A stretch of DNA of 64,000 nucleotides from Pseudomonadota bacterium (GCA_028382005.1 JAOESH010000001.1:162798-226797), one strand, 5' to 3'. Positions 16,045 through 26,862 are shown, counted from the first letter of the stretch. The notes: generated by a model not told the origin, from the sequence alone. Made by a program: numbers and translations.

Positions 16045-16995
16045 ATGACTGAAGTAGACGATATATTAACTCCACTTAGCGGTTGGTTAAAAGAAAAGAA
16101 AAAAATTGCTCTTGCAACTGTAATTTCAACATGGGGAAGTTCACCAAGACCAGTAGGAGGTCAAATGGCTATTGACCAAAATGGTGAAATAATAGGCTCT
16201 GTTTCTGGTGGTTGTATAGAAGGTGCTGTAATTTTAGAAGGTATAAAATCATTAGGTGATGGCAAAACCAGAGTAAAAGATTATGGCATATCAAATGACA
16301 TGGCATGGGAAGTTGGACTCGCTTGTGGTGGTGAACTAAAAGTTCTAATTCAGCCCCTTGAAATTGAGGATAATATTATTTACTCAATGGTTGAAAGCAT
16401 AAAAAAAAGACAAGTAATTAAATTACGAATAAATTCAGAAACAGGTTTAAGAAAAATCGATAATTCTATAGAAAATCAGTCAAGTTGTTATGATAAATTA
16501 AAGAATGAATTTATACATATAATAGATCCTAAACCAAGACTTTTCATTGTTGGAGCAGTTCACATAGCTCAAGAATTAGTGAAGCTAGCTACTATAGCTG
16601 ACTTTGAAATAATATTGATTGATCCTAGAGATCATTTTGCAACTAAAAAAAGGTTTCCTAGTTGTAAAATTATAAATGATTGGCCAGATAATGCTTTGTC
16701 AAAATACACTTTGGATAAAGCTACACACATTGTAACATTAACTCATGACCCAAAGATTGATGATCCAGCTTTAATATATACGCTTAAAAAAGATGTAGGT
16801 TATATAGGATCGCTAGGAAGTAAGAAAACACACCAAAAAAGATATGAAAGGTTAACTTCTTTAGGGTTCAATCAGAATGAATTAGCTAAGATTCATGGTC
16901 CTATTGGCCTTGATATTAAGGCCAAAAATCCTGCAGAAATTGGTATATCTATTTTAGCAGAGATAATACATTTCAGACGTACACCTAATGATTGA
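16045..16995 (+). CDS. XdhC/CoxI family molybdenum hydroxylase maturation protein
   Basis: XdhC-like proteins bind molybdenum cofactor and help sulfurate and insert it into xanthine dehydrogenase or CO dehydrogenase. The 316 residues show the N-terminal XdhC/CoxI domain (WGSSPRPVGGQMA near 32-44, SVSGGCIEGAV near 52-62, ACGGELKVLIQPLE near 92-106). A C-terminal NAD-binding-like Rossmann domain follows, with LFIVGAVHIAQEL and GSLGSKKTHQKR. AGGG lies six bases before the ATG. It overlaps the mobA-like gene by eight bases. The coxMSL operon 14 kb away is its most likely client here. Confidence 0.9.
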   Translation: MTEVDDILTPLSGWLKEKKKIALATVISTWGSSPRPVGGQMAIDQNGEIIGSVSGGCIEGAVILEGIKSLGDGKTRVKDYGISNDMAWEVGLACGGELKVLIQPLEIEDNIIYSMVESIKKRQVIKLRINSETGLRKIDNSIENQSSCYDKLKNEFIHIIDPKPRLFIVGAVHIAQELVKLATIADFEIILIDPRDHFATKKRFPSCKIINDWPDNALSKYTLDKATHIVTLTHDPKIDDPALIYTLKKDVGYIGSLGSKKTHQKRYERLTSLGFNQNELAKIHGPIGLDIKAKNPAEIGISILAEIIHFRRTPND

Positions 16996-17599
16996 CAAAA
17001 GTAATAGTAAATCTTTAATAAAAAAAATTGTTTTAGCTGCTGGCTCAAGTACCCGTTATGGTAAAAAAAATAAACTTATTCAATATATTCATGATAAAAC
17101 TCTAATAAATCATATGATTGACAAGTTATTAAGTATCTTTGACCCTAGTGAAATATTGATAGTCATAGGGTATGAACATAACAAAATTATTAGTTTAATA
17201 AACAATCCTAAAATTAAATTTATCTACAATCATGATTATAAAAAAGGTATTGGTACTTCTATATCTGCTGGAGTAAGAGAGTTAGAACTTACTATCAAGG
17301 GTGCAATGATAATTCCTGCTGATATGCCAATTATTTCAACAAAGGATTTAATTAAATTGCAAAATAAATTTTTAGAATTAAATTGTAGTAAAGTTGTTTT
17401 TCCCAAGTGCCAATCTAAAATTGGGAATCCTGTATTGCTTCCTAGAACTTACTTTAAAATATTAGAAGGCTTAAAAAAAGATTGTGGTGCAAAATCTCAG
17501 ATTAAAAAAAGTGATATTGTAACTGTAAACACCGATACTGGAACTATTTTTGACATTGATACAATATCAAACCTAAAAGTAGCTGAGAGTATATTATGA
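16988..17599 (+). CDS. MobA-like nucleotidyltransferase (molybdenum cofactor cytidylyl/guanylyltransferase type)
   Basis: A 203-residue GT-A fold nucleotidyltransferase. The nucleotide-binding loop is VLAAGSSTRYGKKNKL near residues 16-31. The metal-binding acid is in IPADMPI near 109-115. A later NPVLLP motif is typical of MocA/MobA-like proteins. Together with the XdhC-like protein, which overlaps it by eight bases, it probably makes the cytosine dinucleotide form of the cofactor, the form used by CO dehydrogenase. That substrate choice is inference. It ends four bases from the convergent typA. Confidence 0.85.
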   Translation: MIDKSNSKSLIKKIVLAAGSSTRYGKKNKLIQYIHDKTLINHMIDKLLSIFDPSEILIVIGYEHNKIISLINNPKIKFIYNHDYKKGIGTSISAGVRELELTIKGAMIIPADMPIISTKDLIKLQNKFLELNCSKVVFPKCQSKIGNPVLLPRTYFKILEGLKKDCGAKSQIKKSDIVTVNTDTGTIFDIDTISNLKVAESIL

Positions 17600-17602
17600 A
17601 AA

Positions 17603-19447
17603 CTAAGATGCAGCTCGAGCTGCTTTTTTTCTCTCATGCTCTTTTAAATATCTTTTCCTAACTCTTAGACTAATTGGCGTAACTTCAACTAACTCGTCAT
17701 TATTAATAAACTCTAAAGCAAATTCTAGAGTCACATTAATGGGTGTTGTTAGCGTTACAGCTTCGTCGGTTCCAGAAGATCTAATGTTAGTAAGTTGTTT
17801 CCCCTTAAGAGGATTTACTACTAAATCGTTATTTCTACTATTAATACCTATAATCATACCTTCATAAATTTCTACACCTGCCTCTACAATCATCTTTCCT
17901 CTATCTTGAAGATTAAATAAAGCATATGGAACTGCTTTACCTTGGCCAATAGATATAAGTGCACCATTTCTTCTTCCAGTATGCAAGCCTTGAACAATCG
18001 GTCCGTATTTGTCAAAAGAATGGTAAAGTAGACCAGAGCCAGAAGTTAAAGTTAAAAACTCAGCTCTAAAGCCTATCAAACCTCTACTTGACATATTATA
18101 ATCTAAACGTACTCTTCCTTTTCCATCAGGAACCATATCTGATAATGAAGCTTTTCTTTCTCCCATTTTTTCCATGATTTTACCTTGATGTATCTCTTCC
18201 ACATCAATAGTTACACTTTCGTATGGCTCTTGTTTTACTCCATCTAAAATTTTAGTGATTACTTCCGGAGAAGAAACGCCCATTTCAAAACCTTCTCTTC
18301 TCATATTTTCAATTAAAATTGATAAATGAAGCTCTCCTCGGCCAGAAATTCTAAATTTATCTGGATTATCTGTATCTTCAACTCTTAACGCTACATTAGT
18401 TTTTAACTCTTGTTGCAGTCTATCTCTAATAGACCTACTAGTTACTAGCTTACCTTCTTGTCCTGCAAATGGACTGTCATTCACCTGTATAACCATACTT
18501 ATAGTTGGTTCATCAACGGATAATTTTTCAAGAATTTCTAATTTACCTTGCTCACAAATAGTATCAGAAATTTTAAGTTCACCTAATCCACTAATCGCCA
18601 CAATGTCACCCGCGCTAGCTTCATCAACTTCTTGTTTATCAAGACCATGAAAATTCATAATTTGTAAAACTTTTCCTTGGCGTACTGTACCATCAACGCT
18701 TCCAATACTTACAGCTTGTCCTTTTTTGACTTGCCCTCTTCTAATTCTTCCAGTTCCTATCAATCCAACATAACTTGAATAACTTAGTGCTGAAACTTGA
18801 ATTTGAAGATTCCCATTAGGATCCACTTTAGGAGCAGCAACATTATTTATTATAGTTTCAAATATAGTGTCCATATTATCTGTTTTGTTGGATAAATCTT
18901 CTGTAGCCCATCCTTGAATTGCAGAAGCATATACTACCGGAAAATCAAGTTGATTTTCATCTGCACCTAATCTATCGAAAAGATCAAATGTTTGATCTAA
19001 CACCCAGTCAGGTCTAGCACCATCTCTATCAACTTTATTTATTACTACAATAGGACGAAGTCCTGCTTGAAGAGCTTTTTTAGTTACAAAGCCTGTTTGA
19101 GGCATCGGTCCGTCAACAGCATCAACTAACAATAATACTGAGTCTACCATAGACAAAACTCTTTCAACTTCTCCACCAAAGTCAGCATGACCTGGAGTGT
19201 CTACTATATTAATTCTATAGTCTTTCCACTTAAGCCCAGTATTTTTAGATAGTATAGTAATTCCACGCTCTTTTTCTAAATCATTTGAATCCATAACTCT
19301 TTCGACTGTTTGAGAGTGTGCTGCAAAAGTTCCAGATTGCTGTAATAATGTATCCACCAAAGTTGTCTTGCCATGATCCACGTGAGCAACTATTGCTATA
19401 TTTCTTATTAATTTAATTTTATCTTCTAACGTTACGTTATTGCTCAT
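17603..19447 (-). CDS. typA: Translational GTPase TypA/BipA
   Basis: Ribosome-associated GTPase of the EF-G family that aids 50S assembly and stress growth. The 614 residues are normal length. The P-loop is AHVDHGKTTL near 20-29, switch II is DTPGHADF near 81-88, and NKVD gives guanine specificity. The BipA-specific C-terminal region is present (RGLIGFRAEFLT, GLHTGRRNGALIS, NIRSSGTDEAV). The ATG at 19447 is well supported by alignment with the family start. Confidence 0.96.
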   Translation of the reverse strand: MSNNVTLEDKIKLIRNIAIVAHVDHGKTTLVDTLLQQSGTFAAHSQTVERVMDSNDLEKERGITILSKNTGLKWKDYRINIVDTPGHADFGGEVERVLSMVDSVLLLVDAVDGPMPQTGFVTKKALQAGLRPIVVINKVDRDGARPDWVLDQTFDLFDRLGADENQLDFPVVYASAIQGWATEDLSNKTDNMDTIFETIINNVAAPKVDPNGNLQIQVSALSYSSYVGLIGTGRIRRGQVKKGQAVSIGSVDGTVRQGKVLQIMNFHGLDKQEVDEASAGDIVAISGLGELKISDTICEQGKLEILEKLSVDEPTISMVIQVNDSPFAGQEGKLVTSRSIRDRLQQELKTNVALRVEDTDNPDKFRISGRGELHLSILIENMRREGFEMGVSSPEVITKILDGVKQEPYESVTIDVEEIHQGKIMEKMGERKASLSDMVPDGKGRVRLDYNMSSRGLIGFRAEFLTLTSGSGLLYHSFDKYGPIVQGLHTGRRNGALISIGQGKAVPYALFNLQDRGKMIVEAGVEIYEGMIIGINSRNNDLVVNPLKGKQLTNIRSSGTDEAVTLTTPINVTLEFALEFINNDELVEVTPISLRVRKRYLKEHERKKAARAAS

Positions 19448-19565
19448 TGTAAACTCTGCTAATTTTATACATTATTAATTAAGATTGCCTATATAGACCT
19501 TTATTAGGTGTTTTGTCACTAAATAAAAAAATTATATAAAGTTTAGATCAAGGATAAATTTGATT

Positions 19566-22500
19566 TCATACAAATACGTCTTCATCATGTTTAGGTATAG
19601 ATTTAATTTTTTCAGCTTTCAAAGCTAAAGCAAGTAATGGAGGAACCATAAGTAAGGTTAATATAGCTGAAGTAGCTAAACCTCCAAAAACTACAGTTCC
19701 AATACCTCTATACAATTCTGATCCTGACCCAGGGAAAACAACTAAAGGAATCAATCCAAATAAACTTGTCAACGTTGACATGAATATTGGCCTAATTCTA
19801 TTTCTTGTGGCTTCAGTTATTGCCTCGGCTGCATTCATGCTTTCATACCTGATATGCCATAAGGTTTGTTCGACCATTAAAATCGAGTTGTTAACTACAA
19901 TACCCGCTAAAATTATAAATCCTAACATTGTTAGCATGTCTAAGGGTTGAGGAGAAAATTGATTTAAGACAACTAATCCCATAACTCCACCTGCTCCTGC
20001 TACTGGAACCGTTATCATAATAACTAGAGGAAGAATAAATGACCTCATCAAAATTGTAAGTAACAAGAAGATTACAAATAGCGCTATCATTACATTATTT
20101 TTCATAGCTATCCATGTGCGCTCTAATTCACTAGCTGCGCCAGACAAATTTATTGACACACCTTGAGGTATATCTTTTTCAATAGGGTTTATAACTAAAT
20201 TTTGAAGTTTTAAAACTGCATTTTCTAGAGAAATACTTTCATGAGGCCGCAATTGTAAGGTAATGACTCTTCTACCAGATAATCTTTTTATCTGCTCTGG
20301 CACCCCTACTAAACTTATGTTAGCGACCTGCGATAGCCTAACCAGTTCTCCTGTTTTTAAAATTAATGGTAAGTCTTCTAAATCATCAATTTTATTTGTA
20401 TTAGCTTTGTCAGAGGTTAGTATCAGTTCTATTAACCTACCTTGAAAAGGAATCTCTATTACTCTAATGCCATCATTATAAACATCTAACGACTGAGCAA
20501 ATTCTCTAGCTGACATACCAATATTAGCTAATTTTTCTGGAATTGGTTCTATCATTACTTGAGGAGACCCTGCTCCCATTTGTGGAACAGAACGAATTTG
20601 ATGCCCATTTTTTGGTGAAAATTGATTTCGGATTGACCTCATGATTTTTTGTGCTGTTGGCTGTATTAAATCTAGAGAAGATCCAGTAATTTCTAGTTTT
20701 ATCACTCTTGAACCTCCAACAGATCTTCCAAATAATGATGCTTGTTGAGCAAATGCTCTGGCACCTGGCTGTGATCTTATTGGCTTTGTAAGCACTGGTA
20801 AAATTTCTTTAACTCTATCTGGGTTTGCTGTCGCCGCTCCTGCGAATGCACCTCCTGAATAAGCCACAAAGAAAAAACGAGCGATCTTTGGTTTCCCGTA
20901 TGGACCATCACTTTCAGATTCCCAAAGAGGTTTTGCGGCCCTTTCCATTGCACGAGATATTTCAATAGTAGCTTCTTTATTATAACCAGGTGGCACCATT
21001 ATTCTTGCAAAAACAAAGTTTCTATTACCATCTGGTAAATAGTCAAGAGGTGGAAGAAACGATGTAATAGTAACTCCGGCGGTTAATATCAAACCAAAAA
21101 CTACAATTAAGCCAAATTTAAGCGAACTTGTTGACCAAAATGCATATTTTTGTATTGCCTTGGCAAACTTAGAAGCAAATGTATCTAGAAAAATAATTGG
21201 AAAATTATTATAACCTTTTTGTTCAGATTTTTTTAATATTTTAGCAGCTATCGCTGGTATTAGTGTAACAGAAACAAGAACTGAAATTAGTACTGATACT
21301 GAAATTGCAATACCAATATCTCTGAATAACTGTCCAATTGGTAAATCAAGCAAGAGTATTGGAATAAAAACAACAACAGTTGTAAGAGCGGAACCAAGTA
21401 TTGGAGCCCAAACTTGTCTAGAACCATTATATGAGGCCATAATGGATGACATCCCTGATTGTTTTAATCTAAATATATTTTCTTGACTTACAATAGATGC
21501 ATCTACAACCATTCCTACTGCAAAGGCTAATCCAGCTAATGAAATAACGTTAACTGAAAGACCTAACCAAGAAATAGCTACAAATGTTCCTATTACAGAC
21601 ACAGGGATGGCTAACATAATTATAAATGTTGGTCTGAAACTTCTTAAAAAAAGCATGAGTATACATATTGCTAAAATTCCACCAATGATAATATTTTGCT
21701 GAACTAAAGCTATAGCTGCATTAATATAGACAGTTTCATCATATACATTTTTTAGTACAAGCCCATTTTCAGCCAGTATACCGTTATTTAGTTTTTTTAT
21801 TTCTACTTTTAAATTTTCAATTATTTTAACTACATTAGAATTAGGCTCTCTGATTACCGCAAAAGTTATGGCATCTTGGCCATTCATTCTTCTAAAACTT
21901 GTTGGTTTTTTGTAAGACATGAAAATTTCTGCTACATCTCCAAGTTTTAAATTTACTGGCCTACCATCCTTACCAATTTCAGATCGTAAAACCATGTTTC
22001 TTGCAGTTGACGGTGTGTATGATATAGCTTCAGCTCTTAGAGAATAAGTTCTTTTTCCTTCGATTATTTCTCCTGCCGTAACTTGAGCAGAACTTGCTTT
22101 TAATGCATCCAACACAGTTGGTATTGAAATTGAGAATTCTGCTAGTTTTTGAGTATCTAACGCAACTTTTAATTCCTTTTTCTGTCCTCCACGAAATGTG
22201 ATTTCCGAAATGCCTTCAATGCGTGACAATTTTTCTATTATTTCAAATTCTACAAAATCACCTAAACTACCTAAATTATCAATTTTAGAATTGGGTAATT
22301 TAATCATTGCCAATCTAGAAATTGGACTGTCATCTGAATTAGAAGTTCGGACTGTTGGACGTTTTGAATCATAAGGCAAACCATCAATTGACGAAACCTT
22401 GCTTAAAAGCTGTATAAGAGCAACGTCCATATCTTGACCAACAGAATAGGTTAAGGTAACTCTTCCTGATCCAAACCTACTATCTGATTCTACATTCTCT

Positions 22501-22733
22501 ACGCCTGTAAGTGAAGCTACTGCTAGTTCAAGTCTGGTAACAACTTCTCTTTCAACATCTTCTGGAGAAGCGCCTGACCAAGACACTCGAACTTGTAAAA
22601 CTGGTTTATCAATATCAGGTGTCATCTGGATAGGTATTTTTTGAAGAGCTACTATTCCAAAAGCGATAATTAAAAAGACAAAAGCAGCAACAGCAATAGG
22701 TTGTTTGATCGAAAGTTTTATTAAATTATTCAT
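19566..22733 (-). CDS. RND efflux permease (HAE-1/AcrB-like)
   Basis: A 1055-residue inner-membrane proton-driven pump for drugs, lipids or dyes. It has the RND plan: one N-terminal membrane segment, a large periplasmic loop starting about residue 30, a membrane bundle at about 335-500, a second segment near 545-565, a second large loop, and a bundle near 870-1040. The fourth helix motif reads GMVVDASIVSQEN, with one Asp where AcrB has an Asp pair. The adaptor gene lies 17 bases upstream in the same operon. No outer-membrane channel gene is adjacent. The substrate cannot be predicted. Confidence 0.93.
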   Translation of the reverse strand: MNNLIKLSIKQPIAVAAFVFLIIAFGIVALQKIPIQMTPDIDKPVLQVRVSWSGASPEDVEREVVTRLELAVASLTGVENVESDSRFGSGRVTLTYSVGQDMDVALIQLLSKVSSIDGLPYDSKRPTVRTSNSDDSPISRLAMIKLPNSKIDNLGSLGDFVEFEIIEKLSRIEGISEITFRGGQKKELKVALDTQKLAEFSISIPTVLDALKASSAQVTAGEIIEGKRTYSLRAEAISYTPSTARNMVLRSEIGKDGRPVNLKLGDVAEIFMSYKKPTSFRRMNGQDAITFAVIREPNSNVVKIIENLKVEIKKLNNGILAENGLVLKNVYDETVYINAAIALVQQNIIIGGILAICILMLFLRSFRPTFIIMLAIPVSVIGTFVAISWLGLSVNVISLAGLAFAVGMVVDASIVSQENIFRLKQSGMSSIMASYNGSRQVWAPILGSALTTVVVFIPILLLDLPIGQLFRDIGIAISVSVLISVLVSVTLIPAIAAKILKKSEQKGYNNFPIIFLDTFASKFAKAIQKYAFWSTSSLKFGLIVVFGLILTAGVTITSFLPPLDYLPDGNRNFVFARIMVPPGYNKEATIEISRAMERAAKPLWESESDGPYGKPKIARFFFVAYSGGAFAGAATANPDRVKEILPVLTKPIRSQPGARAFAQQASLFGRSVGGSRVIKLEITGSSLDLIQPTAQKIMRSIRNQFSPKNGHQIRSVPQMGAGSPQVMIEPIPEKLANIGMSAREFAQSLDVYNDGIRVIEIPFQGRLIELILTSDKANTNKIDDLEDLPLILKTGELVRLSQVANISLVGVPEQIKRLSGRRVITLQLRPHESISLENAVLKLQNLVINPIEKDIPQGVSINLSGAASELERTWIAMKNNVMIALFVIFLLLTILMRSFILPLVIMITVPVAGAGGVMGLVVLNQFSPQPLDMLTMLGFIILAGIVVNNSILMVEQTLWHIRYESMNAAEAITEATRNRIRPIFMSTLTSLFGLIPLVVFPGSGSELYRGIGTVVFGGLATSAILTLLMVPPLLALALKAEKIKSIPKHDEDVFV

Positions 22734-22750
22734 TATTTAAAAATAATACC

Positions 22751-23875
22751 TTATGACTTTTTTCTATTTCTTTTTACTTTGATTGCCTGATTTGGTCTTA
22801 AATTTTCATTACCTTTTACAACTACCAACTGATCTTCTTTAAGACCTCGTAAAACTTCTATATTATCTCCTACTGATACACCTGTTTGAATAAAAGTTTG
22901 TTTTGCTAGACCTTTATCAAATAAGTATACAATTTGTTGTTTCCCTCTTGGTATTAGGGCATCCTTTGGTATTAGTAATCTAAGCATACTGTCACCAATT
23001 GAAATATAAAGAGAAAACCTAGTACCAGAAACATTTAAATTTTTTGGTAAAATATCACTTAAACTTATTCTTATTTTTCGAGTTCCTGTTCTTATATTTT
23101 CTGAGTTAACTATACCTCTTACTTTCCCAGAATAAATAGTCTTATGATTTAAAACATCTACCTTGGATCCAATTATAACTTTAGAAGCTAAATCGGACCT
23201 TAAATCAGTTTCTATTTCATTTCGACCATTTGCTAAAATTGAAGCTATTGTTTTCCCTTTTGGAATGAAAGCTCCAGTTTGAGCTTCAATAGTGATAATA
23301 TTTCCATCTACCGGAGATAATATTTTCGAAAAAGTAAGGTTTTCGTTATTTTCATCTAAAGAAATTTTAAGTTTTACGATGTTATATTCTCTTTGAGCAA
23401 TTTGTTGTTTATTTTGGAGAAGTAGAATATTTACATTATCAAGATTATCTTGAGTGATAATGTTTTTTTCTTTTAACCTTTGTGCGTTTTTTGCTTTAGA
23501 AACCCTAAGAGCAAGTTGTTCCTTTAAAAGATTTAAAGTTTTTACTTCTAATTTTAGTTCCGCAGATATTTGTTTTATATTTCTAATTATATCTTTTGAA
23601 GCAAGTGTAAATAACAAATCATTCTTTTTAACATCGTCACCAATCTTGAAGTGAATTTTTAAAATTTCTTGGTTAATTTTTGAAGAAACTATTATAGGGT
23701 TTAATGCAACTAACCGTCCTATAGCTTCAGTCTTTTCAGCCACTTTTACAACTTTAACTTTTCTAGTTTCAACTAAAGAGGCTCTTTTACCTTTATCTTT
23801 AAACTTTGATTGAGCATATAATGGAGATGTAAAAAGAAGACACAAAAAAGTTAGAATCGAAATAAGGATTTTCAT
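22751..23875 (-). CDS. RND efflux periplasmic adaptor (HlyD/AcrA family membrane fusion protein)
   Basis: A 374-residue adaptor linking the downstream RND permease to an outer-membrane channel. The signal peptide covers about 1-21 (MKILISILTFLCLLFTSPLYA). Next comes the first lipoyl half with IGRLVALNPIIVSSKINQ. A coiled-coil hairpin covers about residues 100-180, rich in Lys, Leu and Gln. The second lipoyl half SPVDGNIITIEAQTGAF follows, then beta-barrel and membrane-proximal domains. The C-terminus is very basic. It is the first gene of a two-gene operon. Confidence 0.92.
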   Translation of the reverse strand: MKILISILTFLCLLFTSPLYAQSKFKDKGKRASLVETRKVKVVKVAEKTEAIGRLVALNPIIVSSKINQEILKIHFKIGDDVKKNDLLFTLASKDIIRNIKQISAELKLEVKTLNLLKEQLALRVSKAKNAQRLKEKNIITQDNLDNVNILLLQNKQQIAQREYNIVKLKISLDENNENLTFSKILSPVDGNIITIEAQTGAFIPKGKTIASILANGRNEIETDLRSDLASKVIIGSKVDVLNHKTIYSGKVRGIVNSENIRTGTRKIRISLSDILPKNLNVSGTRFSLYISIGDSMLRLLIPKDALIPRGKQQIVYLFDKGLAKQTFIQTGVSVGDNIEVLRGLKEDQLVVVKGNENLRPNQAIKVKRNRKKS

Positions 23876-23919
23876 ATTTTTCCACTTATTTTAATTTTAT
23901 ATTAAAGAAGATCAGTACT

Positions 23920-25530
23920 TTATAGTTGCGGCCCAGCTTTTATTAAACTTTTTCCTTGCTCATTATCACAGAATTTTTGAAAATTATTTATAAATAATTC
24001 TGCTAATTCTCTTCCATTTTTTTCCCATTCGTCAGAAGAATTCCAAGTTGATCTTGGGTCAAGTAGCTCAGAAGAAATCTGATTAACTTTAAGTGGAACT
24101 TGTAAATTAAAAATAGGAATATTTTGTGTTTCAACGTCATCAAGTTCGTCATTTAAAATAGCATCAATAATTAATCTAGTATTTTTTAATGACATTCGTT
24201 TACCTTGCCCATTCCAACCAGTGTTAACTAAAAAAACTTTTGAATTTTCTTTTTTTATTCTTTGAGATAATACATTAGAGTATTTAGTTGGATGCAACAT
24301 TAAAAAAGCAGCTCCATAACAAGCAGAAAATGCAGGTTGAGGCTTTGTTACGCCTCGTTCTGTGCCTGCTAGTTTTGCTGTAAATCCAGACAGAAAATGG
24401 TACTCAGCTTGTTCATATGAGAGTTTTGAAACAGCAGGAAGAATACCAAAAGCATCTGCTGCCAAAAATATAATTTTTGAAGCGTGTTTTCCTTTTGATA
24501 CAGGTTTAACAATGTTGTCAATATGATATATGGGGTATGAAACTCTTGTATTTTGGGTAACCGAAGTATCACTGTAGTCAATTATACCGTTTTCATCTAC
24601 TGTAACGTTCTCTAATAAAGCGTCTCTTCTTATAGCTTTGTAAATATCCGGTTCTTTATCAGCTTCTAAGTCAATGGTTTTTGCATAACATCCACCCTCA
24701 TAATTGAAAACACCCTCTTCATCCCAACCATGTTCATCATCTCCAATTAATTGTCTTTTAGGATCTGTAGAAAGAGTGGTTTTACCAGTTCCTGAGAGTC
24801 CAAAAAACAAAGCTACAGATCCGTCTGTACCTTTGTTTGCTGAGCAGTGCATTGATGCAATATTTTGTTGTGGTAAAAGATAATTCATTACAGAGAACAT
24901 CCCTTTTTTCATTTCACCCCCGTACCAACTTCCTCCAATTATTTGAATTTTGTCTGTCAGATTAAAAGCTATAAAAGTCTCAGAATTAAGTCCATCATCT
25001 TTATAATTTAGGTTGGAAGTCTTAGAACCATTAAGTACATGAAAATCAGGGGTAAAGTCTTTAAGTTCTTTTTCTGATGGTCTGATAAACATATTTTTTA
25101 CAAAATGAGCTTGCCAGGCTACTTCAACAACAAACCTTACTTTTAAACAAGTATCTTTGTTAGCTCCACAAAAAGCATCAATAATATATAGTTTTTTATT
25201 TGAAAGTTGATTTGTTACTAATTTTTTAAGATTGTTCCATACTTTAGTATTAATAGGTTTATTGTCATTCTTTGACAAATCAGAAGTCCACCACAAGTTA
25301 TCTTTAGTTGTGTCATCTTTTAAAATATATTTGTCTTTTGGAGATCTACCAGTATAAATTCCTGTCATAACGTTCACGGCACCTAACTGTGTATTTTGAA
25401 CTCTCTCTAAACCTTCTAATTCTATAGAGTTTTCTAGATTATAAAGATCTTCATACGAAGGATTATAAACAATATCTCTTACATTTGTTATCCCGATATT
25501 TGATAATTCTTTTTGTATTTTAGTATCCAT
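23920..25530 (-). CDS. pckA: Phosphoenolpyruvate carboxykinase (ATP)
   Basis: Converts oxaloacetate and ATP to phosphoenolpyruvate, the entry to gluconeogenesis. The 536 residues are full length. The kinase 1a loop is [11 protein letters not shown] near 245-255, followed by the metal-binding IGDDEHGW near 264-271 and the [10 protein letters not shown] substrate motif. The GTERGVTKP stretch is also present. It fits the acetate and propionate entry genes elsewhere in the window. It stands alone behind a 216-base AT-rich upstream gap in which I see no defined regulatory site. Confidence 0.97.
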   Translation of the reverse strand: MDTKIQKELSNIGITNVRDIVYNPSYEDLYNLENSIELEGLERVQNTQLGAVNVMTGIYTGRSPKDKYILKDDTTKDNLWWTSDLSKNDNKPINTKVWNNLKKLVTNQLSNKKLYIIDAFCGANKDTCLKVRFVVEVAWQAHFVKNMFIRPSEKELKDFTPDFHVLNGSKTSNLNYKDDGLNSETFIAFNLTDKIQIIGGSWYGGEMKKGMFSVMNYLLPQQNIASMHCSANKGTDGSVALFFGLSGTGKTTLSTDPKRQLIGDDEHGWDEEGVFNYEGGCYAKTIDLEADKEPDIYKAIRRDALLENVTVDENGIIDYSDTSVTQNTRVSYPIYHIDNIVKPVSKGKHASKIIFLAADAFGILPAVSKLSYEQAEYHFLSGFTAKLAGTERGVTKPQPAFSACYGAAFLMLHPTKYSNVLSQRIKKENSKVFLVNTGWNGQGKRMSLKNTRLIIDAILNDELDDVETQNIPIFNLQVPLKVNQISSELLDPRSTWNSSDEWEKNGRELAELFINNFQKFCDNEQGKSLIKAGPQL

Positions 25531-25746
25531 TTAAATATCCAAAGTTTATTATATAAGGTATTCGTTAATCTTTATTATCTTTAAGAAAACATCAAGTTAA
25601 ATATAATAAAAAATTATCATTAAAAAAATCAAAAATAATGATGTAAAATATTAGTTTTTCTAATATGTTGGTTTATATTATATATTGTAATAATTTCATA
25701 ATAATTTGCATGATTTTATAAATATTATTTATGGAAATAAAATAAT

Positions 25747-26862
25747 ATGAAGAATAAAATAACTATAATTGGTGGAGGCCTGGCAGGCTGGGCAGCTGCA
25801 TCTATTTTTTCTGAAAATGGATATTTAGTTGATATTTTTGATAAAAAAAATCAAAACTTTGGCTCGCAACAAATTTCACCAAATGGTTGGTCTGCATTGA
25901 CTAACTTAATAGATATCAAAAAAATAAAACCTTTTTTTAACCCTTTTAATAAAATACTGATTAAATATATGGATATTAATCAAAGAGTAGAATTACTTTG
26001 TAATTTTAATGTGGATAATGAAGATATTAATTATGGCTCTATTGAGAGAGAAAGCATTATAAAATTATTGAAAGACAACGCATTAAAAAACAACTCAATA
26101 AAAATTTATAATTCTTATATCAAACACATTATTCCTGATAATGGAACAAATAAAATTATCGATGATAATGAAAATATTTTTGAATCAAAATCAATAGTTG
26201 GGGCAGATAGCATAAATGGTATTTCAAGAAAATTTGTTATTGGTTCAGGTGGAAAGTCAAAAAACAAAAAAGTTTTTAGAGGAATTTCTTTCAATAATAG
26301 CTCTTACCAATTAGCTAGAAATTCACTTCAACTAATTATTACCTTTAATGGGCATTTCGTTATTTATCCTACCATAATCAATAAGAAAAATGCTACAAAT
26401 TATATTTTTGTTCCAACAGATGATAGATTTTTTCCTCCAATTATTCATAATAAAATATTAAGTTATTTAATACCTAATGATATTGAATGGAAAATGACTT
26501 TTTCTGCTACTATTTCTGAACAAAACAATGTGATCCATAAAAATGGTGTATTTTTAATTGGAGACGCCGGCACATCAATGCCTCCTCATACAGCTCAGGC
26601 AGGTAATCAAATATTAGAAGATGCAGTTTTTATAAAAAAAAGCTTACAAGAAAAAAATAACTTTAATCAAATGGTTAATATGTTCATAAAACAAAGATAC
26701 CTAAAAAATAATATAATAGCTAAAAAATCAGCGGTAGTAGGGAAAATTTTAAGTGCACAAAAGCTAATTGGAACATTAAGAAATTTAAGCTTGAAATCTT
26801 ATGGAAATGACTTTGTTGAAAGTATTTTAAATCCGATATGGACTAGTAATGTTAATAAGTAA
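25747..26862 (+). CDS. FAD-dependent monooxygenase-like oxidoreductase
   Basis: A 371-residue flavoprotein of the PHBH/UbiH type. The dinucleotide-binding start is IIGGGLAGWAAASIFSENG near residues 6-24. The second FAD motif reads LIGDAGTSMPPHTAQAGNQILEDA near 270-293, read in parts as GDAGTSMPP then AGNQILEDA. The usual His after GDA is replaced here. Very AT-rich and Asn/Lys/Ile-rich codon use suggests weak constraint on base composition. It overlaps the glutathione peroxidase gene by 14 bases. It could hydroxylate an aromatic compound or a quinone precursor, but the substrate is unknown. Confidence 0.8.
   Translation: MKNKITIIGGGLAGWAAASIFSENGYLVDIFDKKNQNFGSQQISPNGWSALTNLIDIKKIKPFFNPFNKILIKYMDINQRVELLCNFNVDNEDINYGSIERESIIKLLKDNALKNNSIKIYNSYIKHIIPDNGTNKIIDDNENIFESKSIVGADSINGISRKFVIGSGGKSKNKKVFRGISFNNSSYQLARNSLQLIITFNGHFVIYPTIINKKNATNYIFVPTDDRFFPPIIHNKILSYLIPNDIEWKMTFSATISEQNNVIHKNGVFLIGDAGTSMPPHTAQAGNQILEDAVFIKKSLQEKNNFNQMVNMFIKQRYLKNNIIAKKSAVVGKILSAQKLIGTLRNLSLKSYGNDFVESILNPIWTSNVNK

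Noticed and set aside
19566-22733. Short antisense frames inside the RND gene and other large genes
   Set aside because: They shadow strong coding frames, have no ribosome site and no recognisable domain.
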